NCBI RefSeq assembly: GCF_040054535.1
Contig: NC_090784.1
Coordinates: 11,288,501-11,352,500, forward strand
Direction: 5' to 3'
Origin: Antennarius striatus
Taxonomy: Eukaryota; Chordata; Actinopteri; Lophiiformes; Antennariidae
Length of the DNA stretch: 64,000 nt
The translations under genes were made by a program, and so were the position numbers. Of the stretch, positions 44,201-56,800 are shown one piece after another (the stretch's first letter is position 1; each line of letters starts with the position of its first letter). The notes beneath the pieces were generated by a model. It saw nothing but the letters and a program-made list of their open reading frames with translations, was not told the DNA's origin and did not search any database.

Positions 44201-47200
44201 TAACATCCCCCTTCTGGTTTTTCACAGTCTTTGAAATCCATTGTGACCCCAGAATCCCTGTTGGTGTTAGATTTTCGTGGAATGGGATTGGAGCGTTGGC
44301 TGGTCCTGGAGTTGGCTCCTCAGCTAGCCTCACAGACACACACTTTGCCCTTTGAGTTCAGAGCACTAGAGGCCATACTGCAGAACAAGGTAAAACAGAT
44401 TAGAAGAACACTATGTCAGTATATTTAGGTATCTGAACTAGATAAAGCATGTGTCTATTCTCAGATAAGTGTGCCTATGACTATGAAGGTATGGGTCATG
44501 TCTCTGTGTCAATAGGTAAATAACCTTCAAGCTCGCCTCAGTGATGTCAACTCAATAATACTGGACACATTGGAATCCCTTGTTGATCCTAAAATCCTGT
44601 CTGCAGATAGAAGTAAGCTACATATGCTGCTGCAGAGCAGCAAAAGGTAAAGCACCCAATTACATGCATGGGCATAGTTTTCAAAGATAGTTACAAATGA
44701 GATTTGTGCACACTTTGGTCTAAATCTCTGGGACTGGACTGACTCACAATAGTCCCTCACCTCTCATGTTTCCAATCAAAAAGCATCAACAGTCACACAT
44801 CTCTGGTCTAAACTTGTTCTGCCTAACCAGTCACACTGCATAATCACAAATTTAGTTTTTTTCTGCCTCTTTTGTCTCCGACAGCTTATCAGAGTTGGAC
44901 ACAGACGTAAAAGTTTTTAAGGATTCCTTGCTGAAGATTTTGGATGAGGATGAGATCATTGAAGAGTTTTGTTTGACCAAGTGGACGGACCCAAGAGTTT
45001 TGTATGTCATATTAGTGCTCACTTACACTCAAAGGAACTTCAAAAACAGTTTTTCTTAAGAGCGATTTTGTAGCTAAAAGTCCTGAAGATGTTTCATTTC
45101 TTACTTAAACATTTTTGGATAACCATGACCTGGATAAATGAGTACCTACACAGACACGGCTGATCAGAAGATGCCAAACCTGTCTTTGGCATGAGTTGGC
45201 CTTGTGAGCAGATTTATTTCTCAACACAAAACTCCATGGTGAACAATCCTTCAGAACAATTTCAAACTTATTTAGTTCCATTTTTATTAATGTTAATTTT
45301 GATTCTGCTCTAAATCATACAAATTCACGACTACTTGTGAACACATGCTTTCAAGTTATTGAGAGTGTCTTCTCTCTTCAAGAAAAGGAAATTGAATATA
45401 TGATTGAAAAAAAGTCATATGATTGTTATTCTTAAATAACCGTTGTTATATGTTTGTCTAAGTGAGGAGAGTAGTTTGGGTATTGACCACGCTGAAGAGA
45501 TGGAGCTGTTGTTGGAGAATTACTATATGCAGGTAAGCCCATATATATTTTTAAGTAAGTAATTTCTAAGTGTTTTTACATGAATGTCACACCAGCTTTA
45601 TCTTTGAGGTAACTCTTATACTTCACTCTTACATTGTTTTCTAGTGGTACAGGATCTGTCCAATTTATAATAGTTTTGTTTAATATTAAAAATACCACCT
45701 GATTTCAATGCTACTACCCTCAGGCTGAGGAGTTGGGGAACAGGACCAGAGAGCTGAAAGGACTAATAGATGACTCTGAGAATGTTATTTTTATCAACCT
45801 GGACAGGTACGCACATACAGTATATACATTATATAATTTGTATAGAGAGACCTAGTCAGTTCATTTTAAAGCTGAAACTTCTGTCTTTTGTAGTGAAAGA
45901 AATCTTCCAGAATTTTTTCACAACCATCATGTTTTACTTGTTTTCCTGCCATTCACTGGATTTAGTTTGAAACTGTTTTATTTACATTTTTTTAAACTCT
46001 ATGGAAATATTTTTTGATGTTTTGATGGTAATATGATGGTTGACAACTGATTAAAAAAAGAGAAATGAGTACAAGAAGAAAAGCGAGAAGCAAACTTGTG
46101 CACCTATACTTTAAGTTGACACTTAATCACATACTCACACTTGAAACCGAATCTGTTTCTCCGTGTCTTTTTTTTTTTTTTACTACAGCCATCGTAACGT
46201 GATGATGAGGCTGGATCTGCAGCTGACGATGGGCTCCTTCTCCCTGAACCTGTTTGGTCTGATTGGAGTTGCTTTTGGAATGAACTTAATGTCGACATTT
46301 GAAGAGGTGAGACAGCTTTCTGATGAGGAAATGCGTCACAAAAAGTTTTTACATAGTATAAAGTATGGTGTTATTATATCCCGGAAAGCGGTGATGTATT
46401 TGTCAGTGTTTGTGTGTCCGTCCATCCGTCCACCAAATATCTTCACAACCGTTGCAGATAGAAGAGATGAAAGAAAAAGCACATTACTCAGGCAGCAAAG
46501 GGTATGAAAATGAGATGATGATCTTGACCTTGAGAAAACTAGGTCAAAGTCGAATTTCAACTATTGTACATATTTTGCACATATCTCAGGAACCAGATAA
46601 GATAGAAAGACGAAACAAAAGGCATTATATTCAGGGAGGTGAGGGGATGAAAATTGGATCACAACCTTGACCTTGAAAAACAAGTTCAAGGTCAAATTTT
46701 CACTTTTACACCTTTTCAGGGACACATCTCTGAAACTTGATGAGATATAATCACAAAACAAAAATGAAACATTTTCAGGAAGCCAGAGGCACAAAAATGT
46801 GTAGGTCAGGGTAAAATTTGGATGTGTCACGGGATGTTGTTGTCTCTGACTGCCTTGTTTTTGTTTGTGTTTAGGACTGTTAGTCTGATCATCAGGATGA
46901 GCATCCTGTGGACCTTCAAAACTTTGGAAATTTCACTGAAAACACTTTGTGCCTTTTTGTATGTTTATCCTCCTGTATATTTATGTTTTGTCTTTGTGTT
47001 TATCACCAGGAGCCTTGTATGTTCTGGCTAGTTACAGGATTCATGTTTTTGGGCAGTGGGCTTATCTGGAGGCGGCTGCTCTCATTCTTGGGACGACACC
47101 TAGCACCTGCGGCACCCCCACTGGTAATATAAAAGACTTCCTACAGGGGGGCCTCAAGTGAAACACAAGTGTTTTCTCTCTGGGTGGGGCTGTACAAAGT

Positions 47201-47360
47201 CCATTGCTCAACAAATTGTTTTCCTGATTTAATTCGATCTGGTTATGCTCGGTGGGTGGACAACAGTCAGATCCTTATTGTTGTCTTTTTTGTCATACAG
47301 ATCCCTCCACTTTGGAAGAGAAGTCTAAAAGCAACTGATGTCAAATCAGGACCCAGATGA
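38250..47360 (+). CDS. mrs2: Magnesium transporter MRS2, mitochondrial
   Basis: MRS2 is the CorA-family Mg2+ channel of the mitochondrial inner membrane. Twelve exons: 38250-38619, 39177-39241, 39822-39858, 39975-40087, 44228-44389, 44516-44646, 44885-45001, 45463-45532, 45724-45806, 46189-46306, 47010-47123 and 47301-47360. All phases agree, giving 479 aa (human 443). The first ~120 residues are rich in Arg/Ser and poor in acid, as expected of a mitochondrial targeting sequence. The conserved matrix domain includes ELSLQARDLRFQHATSL, TLPFEFRALEAILQ, DRSKLHMLLQSSKSLSELD and IDHAEEMELLLENYY. The selectivity motif GMN (residues 413-415, in VAFGMNL) ends the first membrane helix. The second helix is FWLVTGFMFLGSGLIWRR. 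The start is the ATG at 38250; the frame extends upstream but without another ATG. Intron 4 (40088-44227) contains an intact gene on the other strand. Confidence 0.96.
40365..40370 (-). terminator. Candidate poly-A signal for the nested integrin-like gene
   Basis: On the minus strand this reads ATTAAA, about 38 bases after the integrin-like gene's TAA stop. It would give a very short 3' untranslated region that stays within the mrs2 intron. Confidence 0.4.
40408..43220 (-). CDS. Secreted integrin beta-like protein lacking the beta-I domain, nested in mrs2 intron 4
   Basis: Six exons, 5' to 3' on the minus strand: 43220-42967, 42870-42660, 42579-42450, 41767-41467, 41374-41096 and 40588-40408. 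Every intron has GT-AG ends and every phase matches, giving an uninterrupted 451 aa. Domains are: signal peptide (MDLKLLCLFLLLVLISHS); PSI domain with seven cysteines (C25 to C65, including CDECIQSSPKCVWC); hybrid-domain strand LSLRLRPGASQSFPLTI, followed directly by VTELKMDISPLPAGVNIT and NVGNVHCASGS; integrin EGF repeats (about 199-372: CSGHGALVCGRCEC, CSGRGKCVEGFCEC, CGGHGKCQCGNCVC, CNGRGSCQCGTCMC); and beta-tail (VCQQHRDCVECRAF, DSCIFHYTYS). The roughly 240-residue beta-I domain with its metal sites is absent. Translation stops at DRDCPRM-TAA, where integrin beta chains go on to the membrane helix. The cysteine-rich part most resembles beta1. It differs from ITGBL1, which has only EGF repeats. 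Function is unknown; a soluble modulator is inference. An in-frame ATG lies 75 bp further upstream. Confidence 0.85.
43340..43480 (+). repeat. Dispersed repeat, copy 1 (truncated)
   Basis: Contains GTCAGTGTTGGTGTGTTTGT, the CCACCAAATATCTTCACAAC block and GAAAGATGACACAAAAAGCA, matching 46381-46510 and 49217-49340. The later part of the family is missing. Confidence 0.8.
45002..45462. other. mrs2 intron 7
   Basis: AT-rich intron. No feature seen apart from the splice sites (donor GTATGT, acceptor TTTGTCTAAG). Confidence 0.8.
46381..46862 (+). repeat. Dispersed repeat, copy 2, in mrs2 intron 10
   Basis: Shares its start (GTGATGTATTTGTCAGTGTT), middle (GATAGAAAGACGAAACAAAA) and end (GTGTCACGGGATGTTG...CTCTGACTGCCTTGTT) with 49217-49730. 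It is built of about three degenerate units of roughly 140 bp. These units repeat the sequence CTCAGGAACC..AGATAGAAAGA..GATGAAAAT..CTTGACCTTG. It contains three copies of TGACCTTGA / TCAAGGTCA, at 46525, 46668 and 46686. No protein is encoded. Confidence 0.8.
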
Positions 47361-49216
47361 TTCCTCCTCTCTTTAAAATACCACAGACCTTCTACAGACT
47401 TTAAAGACATTTGCTTTCATTCCCCAGACCTCCTCCATTTTCTACAGATGATTCTCTAGATTTTTATTTTTCATATGTACCTCAAAGTTTGGGATTGCAT
47501 CCAAATGTCAGAAGACTTGGTGTGTGCTTCTGTGTACCCATTATTGGAATTTTCATTGGATTTATTCCAGATACACATTAGATATCTTCATATCTGAACA
47601 TATGATAACTTCATATATGTAGATAAAACGTGTGCACAGACTTTTTTTATGTGATCAGCGGTTTTACAGATGTGTCTAAATAGAGAGGTGGCATTGGAAC
47701 TGAAACAGAAAAACGTATAACTTACCTTCACATGACTTATTAAATTAATGTAATTTGTTATTTAATAAGTATAATTTCTTCAATACAAATATCCAAGCAA
47801 GATTGACTCATGTTAAGATGCACAACATTTTGAATGACTAAAATATTTAATGTGGTGGAAAATTTTTTCAAGCATTTCTGGCAGATCTATGGATGAGCTG
47901 CATCAGCTAATTTGTTTTCAAATAATGAGGTGTCAGTTTGGTTTTGTTACCTATTTATTTGGTTTTTGCTGGTGTTTCTGTTTTATTTGTCTTTCTGTCT
48001 GCTGGAAGGACTACATGAAAAGCTAAAAATGGATATAGATTAATTTCTTTTTTTAATATAATCCATTACATCATCTGGATACAGAATTTTCGTAACCACT
48101 GTCGATAGATAAAGGCAGTTGACAAATTGTTGCTTCCAACTTCATGGATGATGCCAACAATGCTTGGACAAATATAAAACATCCCCACAAGACCTTCCAC
48201 AACTATCTCATTTGGATCCACGTAATATTCCACATTTGGGGATTTATAAAACTTAAATACTGTATGTAAGTCGGACATTTTACTACAATTACATAATATT
48301 TCAAGAAAGATTGTAGCTGAAACTGCATATTCAGGTAGGTAAAATGTAATTCTTCAGTAACTATCAAATTAGTAATTGCACCAGTGTGCTTCCACTTTAG
48401 CATAGGCTTCTGTGGTCAAGGTGTCTCATGAGTAAAAATAACATGACTATTGGATTTAAGTTTGATTATATAATGGGAAGACATTTGCTTTGAGTGTTAC
48501 TGTGAGTTTCTCAGATTAACGTTTCCTAGTAACTGGAAGTTTAAGTAATGTTACTGTGGAGGCAAAACTGAAACCTTATCGCTTTTGCACGACAGCTACT
48601 GGCATTCTAAATGTTGACAGTGCAAGCCCATGAAACTTTTTGAAAGTTCTACCAAAGAAAGGTTTTGGTATTGCTCCAAACATGACACACACTGACAACC
48701 CACATCTTATGTTTGTGATTTCCAGCCTGATGTTTCAAGATGTCCTCAAGGAGCCAAATAAACCTTCAAAACCACCGCTATATTCTAAGGAAATTTCCAG
48801 TTAAAGGAATTGATGACAGTTGTAGCACAACACGGAAAAGTGTCGGAAAAGAAGTTGCAATTATTTAAGTGGAGAGATAGTAAAAAGACATAAAGTCCAT
48901 ATGGTAGATGATAGATTTTTTAATGAAATCGAAATATGGTATGCAGACTTGTTTTGTGCGTGTCAGAATAATTTGCTCTGTTTTCAGTCAAAATTGACTG
49001 AAGAAATATTAAACATCTCAATGTACTAGGTCAGTTCTGATCACTTTCTGTATAAATTTGACAAATTAACATAGTTGAAAGGTTTCCTGATTTTTATGAT
49101 GGAAGTGCTGTAATATATACATGACAGCAAAAACAAAAAAAAATGACATTGCGTTAATGGTCGAGGTCTGCACCTGCAAGTAGGCTATTCAATCCTAAAT
49201 TGAAGTGTATTTAATT
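47361..49216. other. mrs2 3' UTR and spacer
   Basis: The 3' untranslated region begins at 47361. Its end was not fixed. No further exon or known repeat is recognised up to 49216. Confidence 0.4.
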
Positions 49217-49730
49217 CCGAAAAGTGATGATGTAACTGTTAGTGTTTGTGTGTTCATCCGTCTGTCCACCAAATATATTCATAACCGTTGCAGGTATAAA
49301 GATGAAAGAAAAAGCACGTTACTCGGGGATGAAAATGAGATGATGAACTTGAGAAAACTAGATCAAGGTCAAGTTTCAACTTTTGTACATTGTTTTTGCA
49401 AATATCTCAGGAATCGGATAAGATAGAAAGACGAAACAAAAGCCGTTATATTCAGGGAGGCAAGGTGATGAAAATTAGATCACAACCTTGATTTTGAAAA
49501 ACTGGGGCAAGGTCAAGTTTTCACTTTTATACCTTTTTAATAGAACAATATTATAGGTTGTCCTGAGTCTGTGCTACAGTATACCTCTAGCAGTGGTCAA
49601 CTTACAAATATGAAATGAAAAGCCGAATACTCAATAGGACAATATAGAATTGATTGCTGCGACTATTATGGAAGGAGGTCAGGGTCGGGGTGTCACGGGA
49701 TGTTGCAATCTCTGACTGCCTTGTTCACAT
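49217..49730 (+). repeat. Dispersed repeat, copy 3
   Basis: Same order of blocks as 46381-46862 with about 80-90% local identity by eye. An unrelated ~130-bp stretch (about 49550-49680) replaces the third unit. Ends in the shared GTGTCACGGGATGTTG...ACTGCCTTGTT. Confidence 0.75.
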
Positions 49731-50177
49731 TGCAATGACCGCTCACGTGCACCAGATGGGATCACACAGTTTAAAATAGATTATCTGATTCGTCTGCATA
49801 TACTGCAGCATATGATTAATGTATCCAAGGTCAGAATGAAAATGTTTGTGTCAGTATGAGATACAAAATATGTCATTAAAAATGACTGAAACACAAAACG
49901 TATTTATAAACATTGGGATTTTTCCTGTTTCAACTATATCGTTAGTATTTATTTATGTTGATAACATTTAGATACTATACTGTATTTCTGTATTGTCTTC
50001 TGTCATGCAATCCAGTTTGGTATTGTTTTTTCTGTCGCAGAAGTTTTGATGCACTTTAATGTTTAACAAGAGATTTGACACCAACATTTTCATAACGTTC
50101 ATCAGAATTCACATTTGTACATCACCTACTTATTTAGCTTAAAATGGAACTTAATAACAAGGACTTAGTATCTGGTA

Positions 50178-50178
<1 letters not shown>

Positions 50179-50224
<46 letters not shown>

Positions 50225-50270
50225 CTTTATTAATCCCGGAGGAAATTGCATAGGGGGCTTTGGACCGTCA
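50179..50270 (-). mobile_element. Retroelement 3' end with (GATA)n tail, inverted
   Basis: On the minus strand the sequence reads AATTTCCTCCGGGATTAATAAAGTATC and then (TATC)n. This is the same tail architecture as at 23610-23806. Only the 3' end is present. Confidence 0.7.
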
Positions 50271-50605
50271 AAATCAAGCTTATATAAAAAAGTATGTAGT
50301 TAGGTAATAACAGAATAGAGGAGTGTTATTTCTCCCATGTAATTGCTTCTCCTAATTCCTAAATATAAGATGTGTTTCACATTGACTGTTATATCCGTTC
50401 GTGAACCAGTGCAGCTTCTCCATTTCGTTTCTTAATTATTTTTCAACAAACTTTAGGAAACTAATTTTTTTTACATCACAATACCGGTAATATGACGTAA
50501 TGATCATAATAATTATTGACAACACACCCCCCCTAAAATTACAGGTTAATTACATTAGGCATCAGTCAGAGATATTTCCATAATAACTTGAACGTCACAC
50601 CGTGC

Positions 50606-50613
50606 TGACGTCA
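50606..50613. promoter_or_regulatory. Perfect CRE (TGACGTCA) in syndecan promoter
   Basis: The full palindromic cAMP-response element lies about 245 bp upstream of the syndecan ATG. It sits in the only locally CpG-containing part of this region (50585-50760). Confidence 0.5.
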
Positions 50614-50856
50614 TCACGTAGCCACGCTGAACTCTTAGTCCAAACAAGTTTTCAGGCGGAGTTCTTAACGTGTGGAGGAGCCGACCATTTAAATCCGAAG
50701 GTCAGGAGAATTAGCTGCAGTCACCCGTGGAAACGTGCCGAGGAATAAAAGGAAGGACATACTTTTTAGGTTTCGACGATTAAGAATATTGACTCATTAA
50801 AAAGATATAATTCTGCCCTCCCCCCCCACAACTGCAGTTTATTTTTGGAAGTTAAG

Positions 50857-53800
50857 ATGTGGAGTCTGCGGTTGTTGTTTATCGTCGGGCTAGCGGCTGG
50901 GTTTATCAGTGAAAAAGTAAGTTGTTTTTAATTCCGGTTTTTTTAACATATATCGAACTATTGACTTTTGAATCTTACTTGCCCCCATAATGTTAACTTT
51001 CTAACTTTCTTTTATTCCTGGAAAAAACGCTTTAGCAGTTTACTCACCTTAAGAAAAGAGTCGTTCACAAAACCCAATATTTTAGCTGCAAGTTCTTTGT
51101 TTTTCTCATTTGGGATCCCACTCGGGGGAACATTTGGAACATATTTCGTGCAGCTTATGTAGTATGTTTATCTTTTGCCCTCGTGGATTTTTATGTAAAA
51201 ATGACCAACACAGCAATAGACTGCTTTTAAATGTATATATCTTGATAGATCAACATAAGTCACGCCAGCATGCGTGCTAATGGTGGTTTTGGACAGTTCT
51301 ATTCACTATCTAAGCCAATTTCAGGCATCTATTTGGTATCATGTTCACATAAATCCAAAGTCTACAACTCGGGCTCAAAGTTTTGACATATTAATTTAAT
51401 CCTCCAGATCTGATTTACATTTGTGATCCACACAGGGTTTTGGATTAATTAAAATTTGAAAATATCAGCTTGTTTTCCCCCCTCCTTGGCTATGTTGGCT
51501 GCAAAGCTGGAAAACACCTGGAAATGACAGGCGAGAGGAAAGTGCTTTACATTGACACAAGTACAAAAATATCCTGACTGTATGATTAACACACTGTTAA
51601 GGCCCCCATGCAATGCCAGCGATTTTCACCACCTCGCTAGAAATGCATGATGTTATTTATAATCTCTGAAGTGTACACTATTTTGTAAATGAAAGCTGAG
51701 AATGACCTGCTGTCCCATAGGACAACTTGGTAAATGCTTAATAAATATTGAAACGTTTGAAAAGATGAGGAGAATTCTGTTGAATCTATTTCTACCCTGT
51801 GAATTTTCCTCCGAAAAGAAACAAAACCTTTTTTTTTTTTTTAGCTAACATTGTGCTTGCCTCCTATTATAATGTGTATCATACTCTGTCTAAATCATGC
51901 TTTGATTCTCCTTCACGTCATCCCACTAATACACAGACTGCAGTCCAAATTGCTGGGCGTGATGGGTTAAAGTATGTATTCTTTCTCCGTGTGGCTGTAG
52001 AATTACTGGTTAGTCCATGATGTCTCTTCCATCGTAAAGATGAATGTTTTAGCAAGCTCACTCCTCATAATGCTTTGTGAGGCTATCGTGGTGTCATTTT
52101 CTTGACGGATGACTCACTGTGAGTCTCATACAAGGCTAGTTCAGACAAGCATGGAACGGCATGGAATACACTGTTTTCCAGTTCAGGCAAGAGGAAGAGG
52201 GAGACACGTGCTTTCTTTAATATTTACAAATGTTCAGCACTTTGCCAAAATAGACAGAAATAGATGGGATACACATGAGCACAACATATGATATTTGTTA
52301 AATGAAAATACAGTATAGTGGTTTGGTGTCGCCAGTTGTGAAAAGTTGATAGTGTTTACATGAAGTTTTATGTGCTCTTGGGTTATCTGTAACATAGGAT
52401 GAGTCACAACATATTAATCACAGCACAGCTCACTTGAAGACAAGACTGTACACATCCTGTCATTCTGATAGGAATTGTTTGGCTGCTGTACTCTTTCTGT
52501 GATTTGGTTGTGTGCCCTTACTTTCAGTCTCAGCATGTCTTTGATGGATTTACACAAGTGGACCTGAATGAATTGTGAAACCAGGGATCTTCTTATCATA
52601 ATCACATCCATGACTCTATTTATATAGCTATTTGTTCTCGGTTAATATGTATAGCTGGGCATTTGTAAATTTTCTGTTCTATTTATATTACTGTATATGC
52701 TGTATTTTATAATCTGAGTGTGTATTGTGTACTGTGTGTTGTCAGTCTGCTGTTCTGTTACGCTGCTTAATGAAAGGAATTTCCTCTTTGGGGAGGAATA
52801 AAGTAAAATTCTATTCTACATTGGTAAACCGGTAGGTATTGGTGGCTAGGGGACTCTAATGAAACAAACTCTATTAATGGTTTTGTTTTGGGGGGTTTTT
52901 CTCTCTTTTTTTGTCAGTGAGAACAGGGAAATTGGTGGGACTCCATCATGAATATTATTACATACATCTCAAAACAACATGATATTTATCCTCTGGTGGG
53001 TCAGTTGAAGAAGATACTAGGTCACTTTCAGTCTGCTCACATTTAGGAATCTGGAAAAAAAATATCCCTATTTTTCTACACAGTAAAAAATGTCCACTAT
53101 CTACTACGTACTGTATACCAGTCATCTTTTTGTTTGTATATTTTATTGATCCTGTTTGGGGAAATCCCTCGGAGAAATTATTTTCTACGTTTGATTCATC
53201 CCTGAGGAACACTGTGTAGCTCTGATAGTGCCGGTGGAGCAATATGGGGTTAAATATCTTGGGACTGGGACTCCAAAAATTTACCTTCCGAAAAGTGGGC
53301 AATGCTATTACTACAGTATAGCATTTAATGACTTGTAGATCAGGTCAAACCCAGCGTTGTGTGCTTCTGCGATCTGGGTGGTTTCACAGCCTCACTCTTT
53401 GCCCTCTGCTTTCATTATCGACTTTCATCTAGTAGGAGAAATATTTTAATATAACAACTTTAAACACAACAGACACAAAATATAGAAATTTGATAAGATT
53501 TTTTTGACAGTACACTAACAGTGTAAATATTGAATTTCCGTAGTGTTTCAATCACTGTGACTGGCTGGTTTCAGTGAATAGTTTTCACTTGAATGGAGCA
53601 CAGGGATGCCAGATGGTAATACTGTACAGTTTATAGTCTGTGTATATATTTGTGAGCTTTGTACATTTGTATGTTTTTCAGATGTGTGTAACCTCTGAGT
53701 GACTCAGTGTACATCTTTCAGTAAACATTATTGCATAATGTGTTGCCTGCAACAGGAATGAGCAGACAGTCATTTATTTTCCTTCTCATCTCTTAATATT

Positions 53801-56800
53801 GTGCGGAGAGATACTTGAGCTGAAGCTGTTAGTTAATTATGAGACAGTTAACTGAAAATCATCCACCAATAATACTACAAATGAAATTCAAGTGATATGT
53901 CAAAAAAAAAAAAACAATGAAAGAGGTGTTAATTAGATGATAAATGAAACCTAAAACATCACCTTGTATATGACATTTGTGATTGGTATCTTTCTTTGAA
54001 TTTTACTAAAAAATGATTGAGACTCAAAGTAATACTATTTTTAGATGCATTTTTCCATGGTCTGTCTATATCACAACAGAATAAAGCATAATGAAAAAAG
54101 TTCAATTTTAATGATTAAACTCAAGTGAAAGATCACAGATAATGACTAACTGTGACTAAGCTCTACCTCACATTGTAGTCACATGATATGTGCTGGAGGT
54201 GGTGTGTTTGGCAATACATCAGTTCAGAATAACTCAAGGTCATAGTAGTAGCTCTTCTGGCCTTAAAAGGGAATCCAGGTCATTTTCCAGCATGTAAGAC
54301 CCAGTATTCACTGAGATGCTTCATCACTAGAGGCATGAACATGGGCTGCTTTCGCTCAAAAATTAATAAATCAGCCAATCCTGCATGTTTGCAGGCATGA
54401 CGATAAATATATAACAGCTTCCAGTTAAGAATTGATCATCCACATCATTGTATGTTTGCAAAGCAAATAACGAAGGCCTCGTGAACAACATGTTTGTGTC
54501 CTTGCAGCAGGTCCATTCTGTGAAAGTGTGTATGTGGTTAGTTTTGACAAATTCAGCATCTGTTTTTTTAATCCAGGGCTGAAGACGGCAAGTATGTCAG
54601 ATTTCAAAATTCCCCCATCTGCTTTTGTAGTCAGCCCTGAGATGTTGCTGTGCCTTTAAAATGGATGTTAGGGGTTTTATCTTAGCCTGTGTCACTACAA
54701 TGTGAACACATCTTGTTTGTCTCAGAGTGGGTTATGTCTTGTTACATCTTGGCTCAAATAAAAATATTCTATCTCAGAAGTCTGTCTTGAGGTTTGAGCT
54801 ACATCAGTTCATTGATGCCAGAAATGTACACGTCTACTGGTCTATACAGAATGAAATTATGAGGTGTTTGTTAGAGACTTCAGAATAATTACACAAACAC
54901 AACTCTGGTTTATTCGACTCTCACTCTATTCTGCAATCAGAGGAGATACTCTCAACAACATTTATTCCTATGGCAAGTTTTGTCACTATAGGGATCCTGA
55001 TGACAAAACAGACAAATATAATATAGATATGAATCACACAAAGAAGTGATTTACTTCTTCCCTGAAGCGTGAATATTCATTCCAATGAAGTTTTATTGGT
55101 ACACTTCCTCACACATCGCCTCCTAAGTCATCAACACCCGCTTTACGGGAAAAGTACAGTAGTGTCCCTGTCTCTCTCGCCCTTCTTCCCTTCTTTCCGT
55201 TTTTCTCCTTTCTCCTGCTCTCAGCACCTGTGTTAGTGGAAGCATAGTATACATACCAGACATACTTCAGACCTCAATGGGCCATATTTATCCATGTCTG
55301 CATGTGTTTCTCTGTCTTACTACCAACATCTGCTGAGCTTTTCCTATCTTTTTGATTTTCATCATTAGTCTCCTCCTTTGATTCGTGTGTTTTTTTTAAT
55401 CTCCTGTTACCCCTGTTTGTCAGTATGAAAGGTAAATTTATCCACATCCTCAAAAACTGCCGAACACAATTCAATTAAATTCACACATCCACTGAAGGCA
55501 TCCGGTCGTGTGCATCTGTTAATTGTTTTCTTTATTTGGTGTATTTTTGCACTGTTTTATCTTGGGCAATTTTCACATTAGTGACATTTCATTCACCTAT
55601 GCGACCTGTGATATGGGCACAAACACTTTTTTTTCCAAGAATTGGGGTGTCTGATCCCTTGGACACAAAGATTTTGGTCTTCTGTGTGTTCTCTTGACTT
55701 GGAACTGGCTAGATTATTCTCTCCTCACAATCACACATCAACCTCTGCTGTCTGGCGCTCTTGCATATGTTTCTCATAGATCACTGACTGCAGTACTTAT
55801 TTTCTTACTCCCAAGCTGTAGAGACGTTCATGTTTTTGATTAGTGGATAGATCTATGAATGTATGTATTTTTCTGCCTTTGCCGATTTCTCTCTTGTTTC
55901 AGTAATAAAAAACAAACTGCTTTTCTCTTTTGCAGTTCTTCGTCTCCTCCCAGTCACCTTTTCCTGCAGGAGATGACCTATACCTAGAGGAACAAACATC
56001 AGGTGACCCTATAGGTAGTGAAGATGGCAAAGATTATTTAATTCCTCCAGATGATGAAGATGGTGATGGTTCAGGCTCTGGATCTGGAGACTATGGTAAG
56101 GACATGACTTGATTTGCTTAATTTCCATTAATGGACACAGTATTACATTTCTCATTGTAGAAGATTTAGAAAATGGATTACAGATTAAAATTGGTTTCAA
56201 ATCATAACTCAGTCCACTCTTGGGCATTTAGTTTTACAATAGTTTTCCAAATTGAGTGCGTGTCCTCTACGATCTGTGCATTTGGGTACACATGCTCATA
56301 TTTACGGAAGCCATCACTCAGAATGTCAGATGTGTGTCCTGGGGTTATGAGGAGTTAGCAGGTGAGGTTCTATTAGAATCACTCAGATTTCAAAATTCCA
56401 AAATTTTGTATTTTCATGAGCAAAGAGAGGCTGCCCTCCTTTTAGCTTTTATAGAATTTTTAGAAACATTCTTTTCACAATTTCTTGTGAAATTAAATTT
56501 CCTCAACCCATAAGCATACAAAAACATTTAATCCTTCAGTTCATCTGAAAAAAAAAATCAAACTAAATTTGACATGATTTTCTTCAGACAGGAAGTACAA
56601 AATTCTGTCCAAAATCACTAAAACTGCAGAGCTGAAAAAGTCAGATTTTAATTTATTTTATTGATGGTTTTATCACAGATGGCACAGACTTGATAGATGA
56701 GGCAGAAATACTCTTGAAGTTCTTCAACGCCACCAAGACTGAAGTGGTTCCAAGTCAACCCCAAACAACAGCAGACTCTCCTCTCAACCCTCCTGTGACC

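Noticed and set aside
46163-46507. mrs2 exon 10 frame read on past 46306
   Set aside because: The coding exon ends at the GTGAGA donor at 46307; the frame beyond is repeat sequence.
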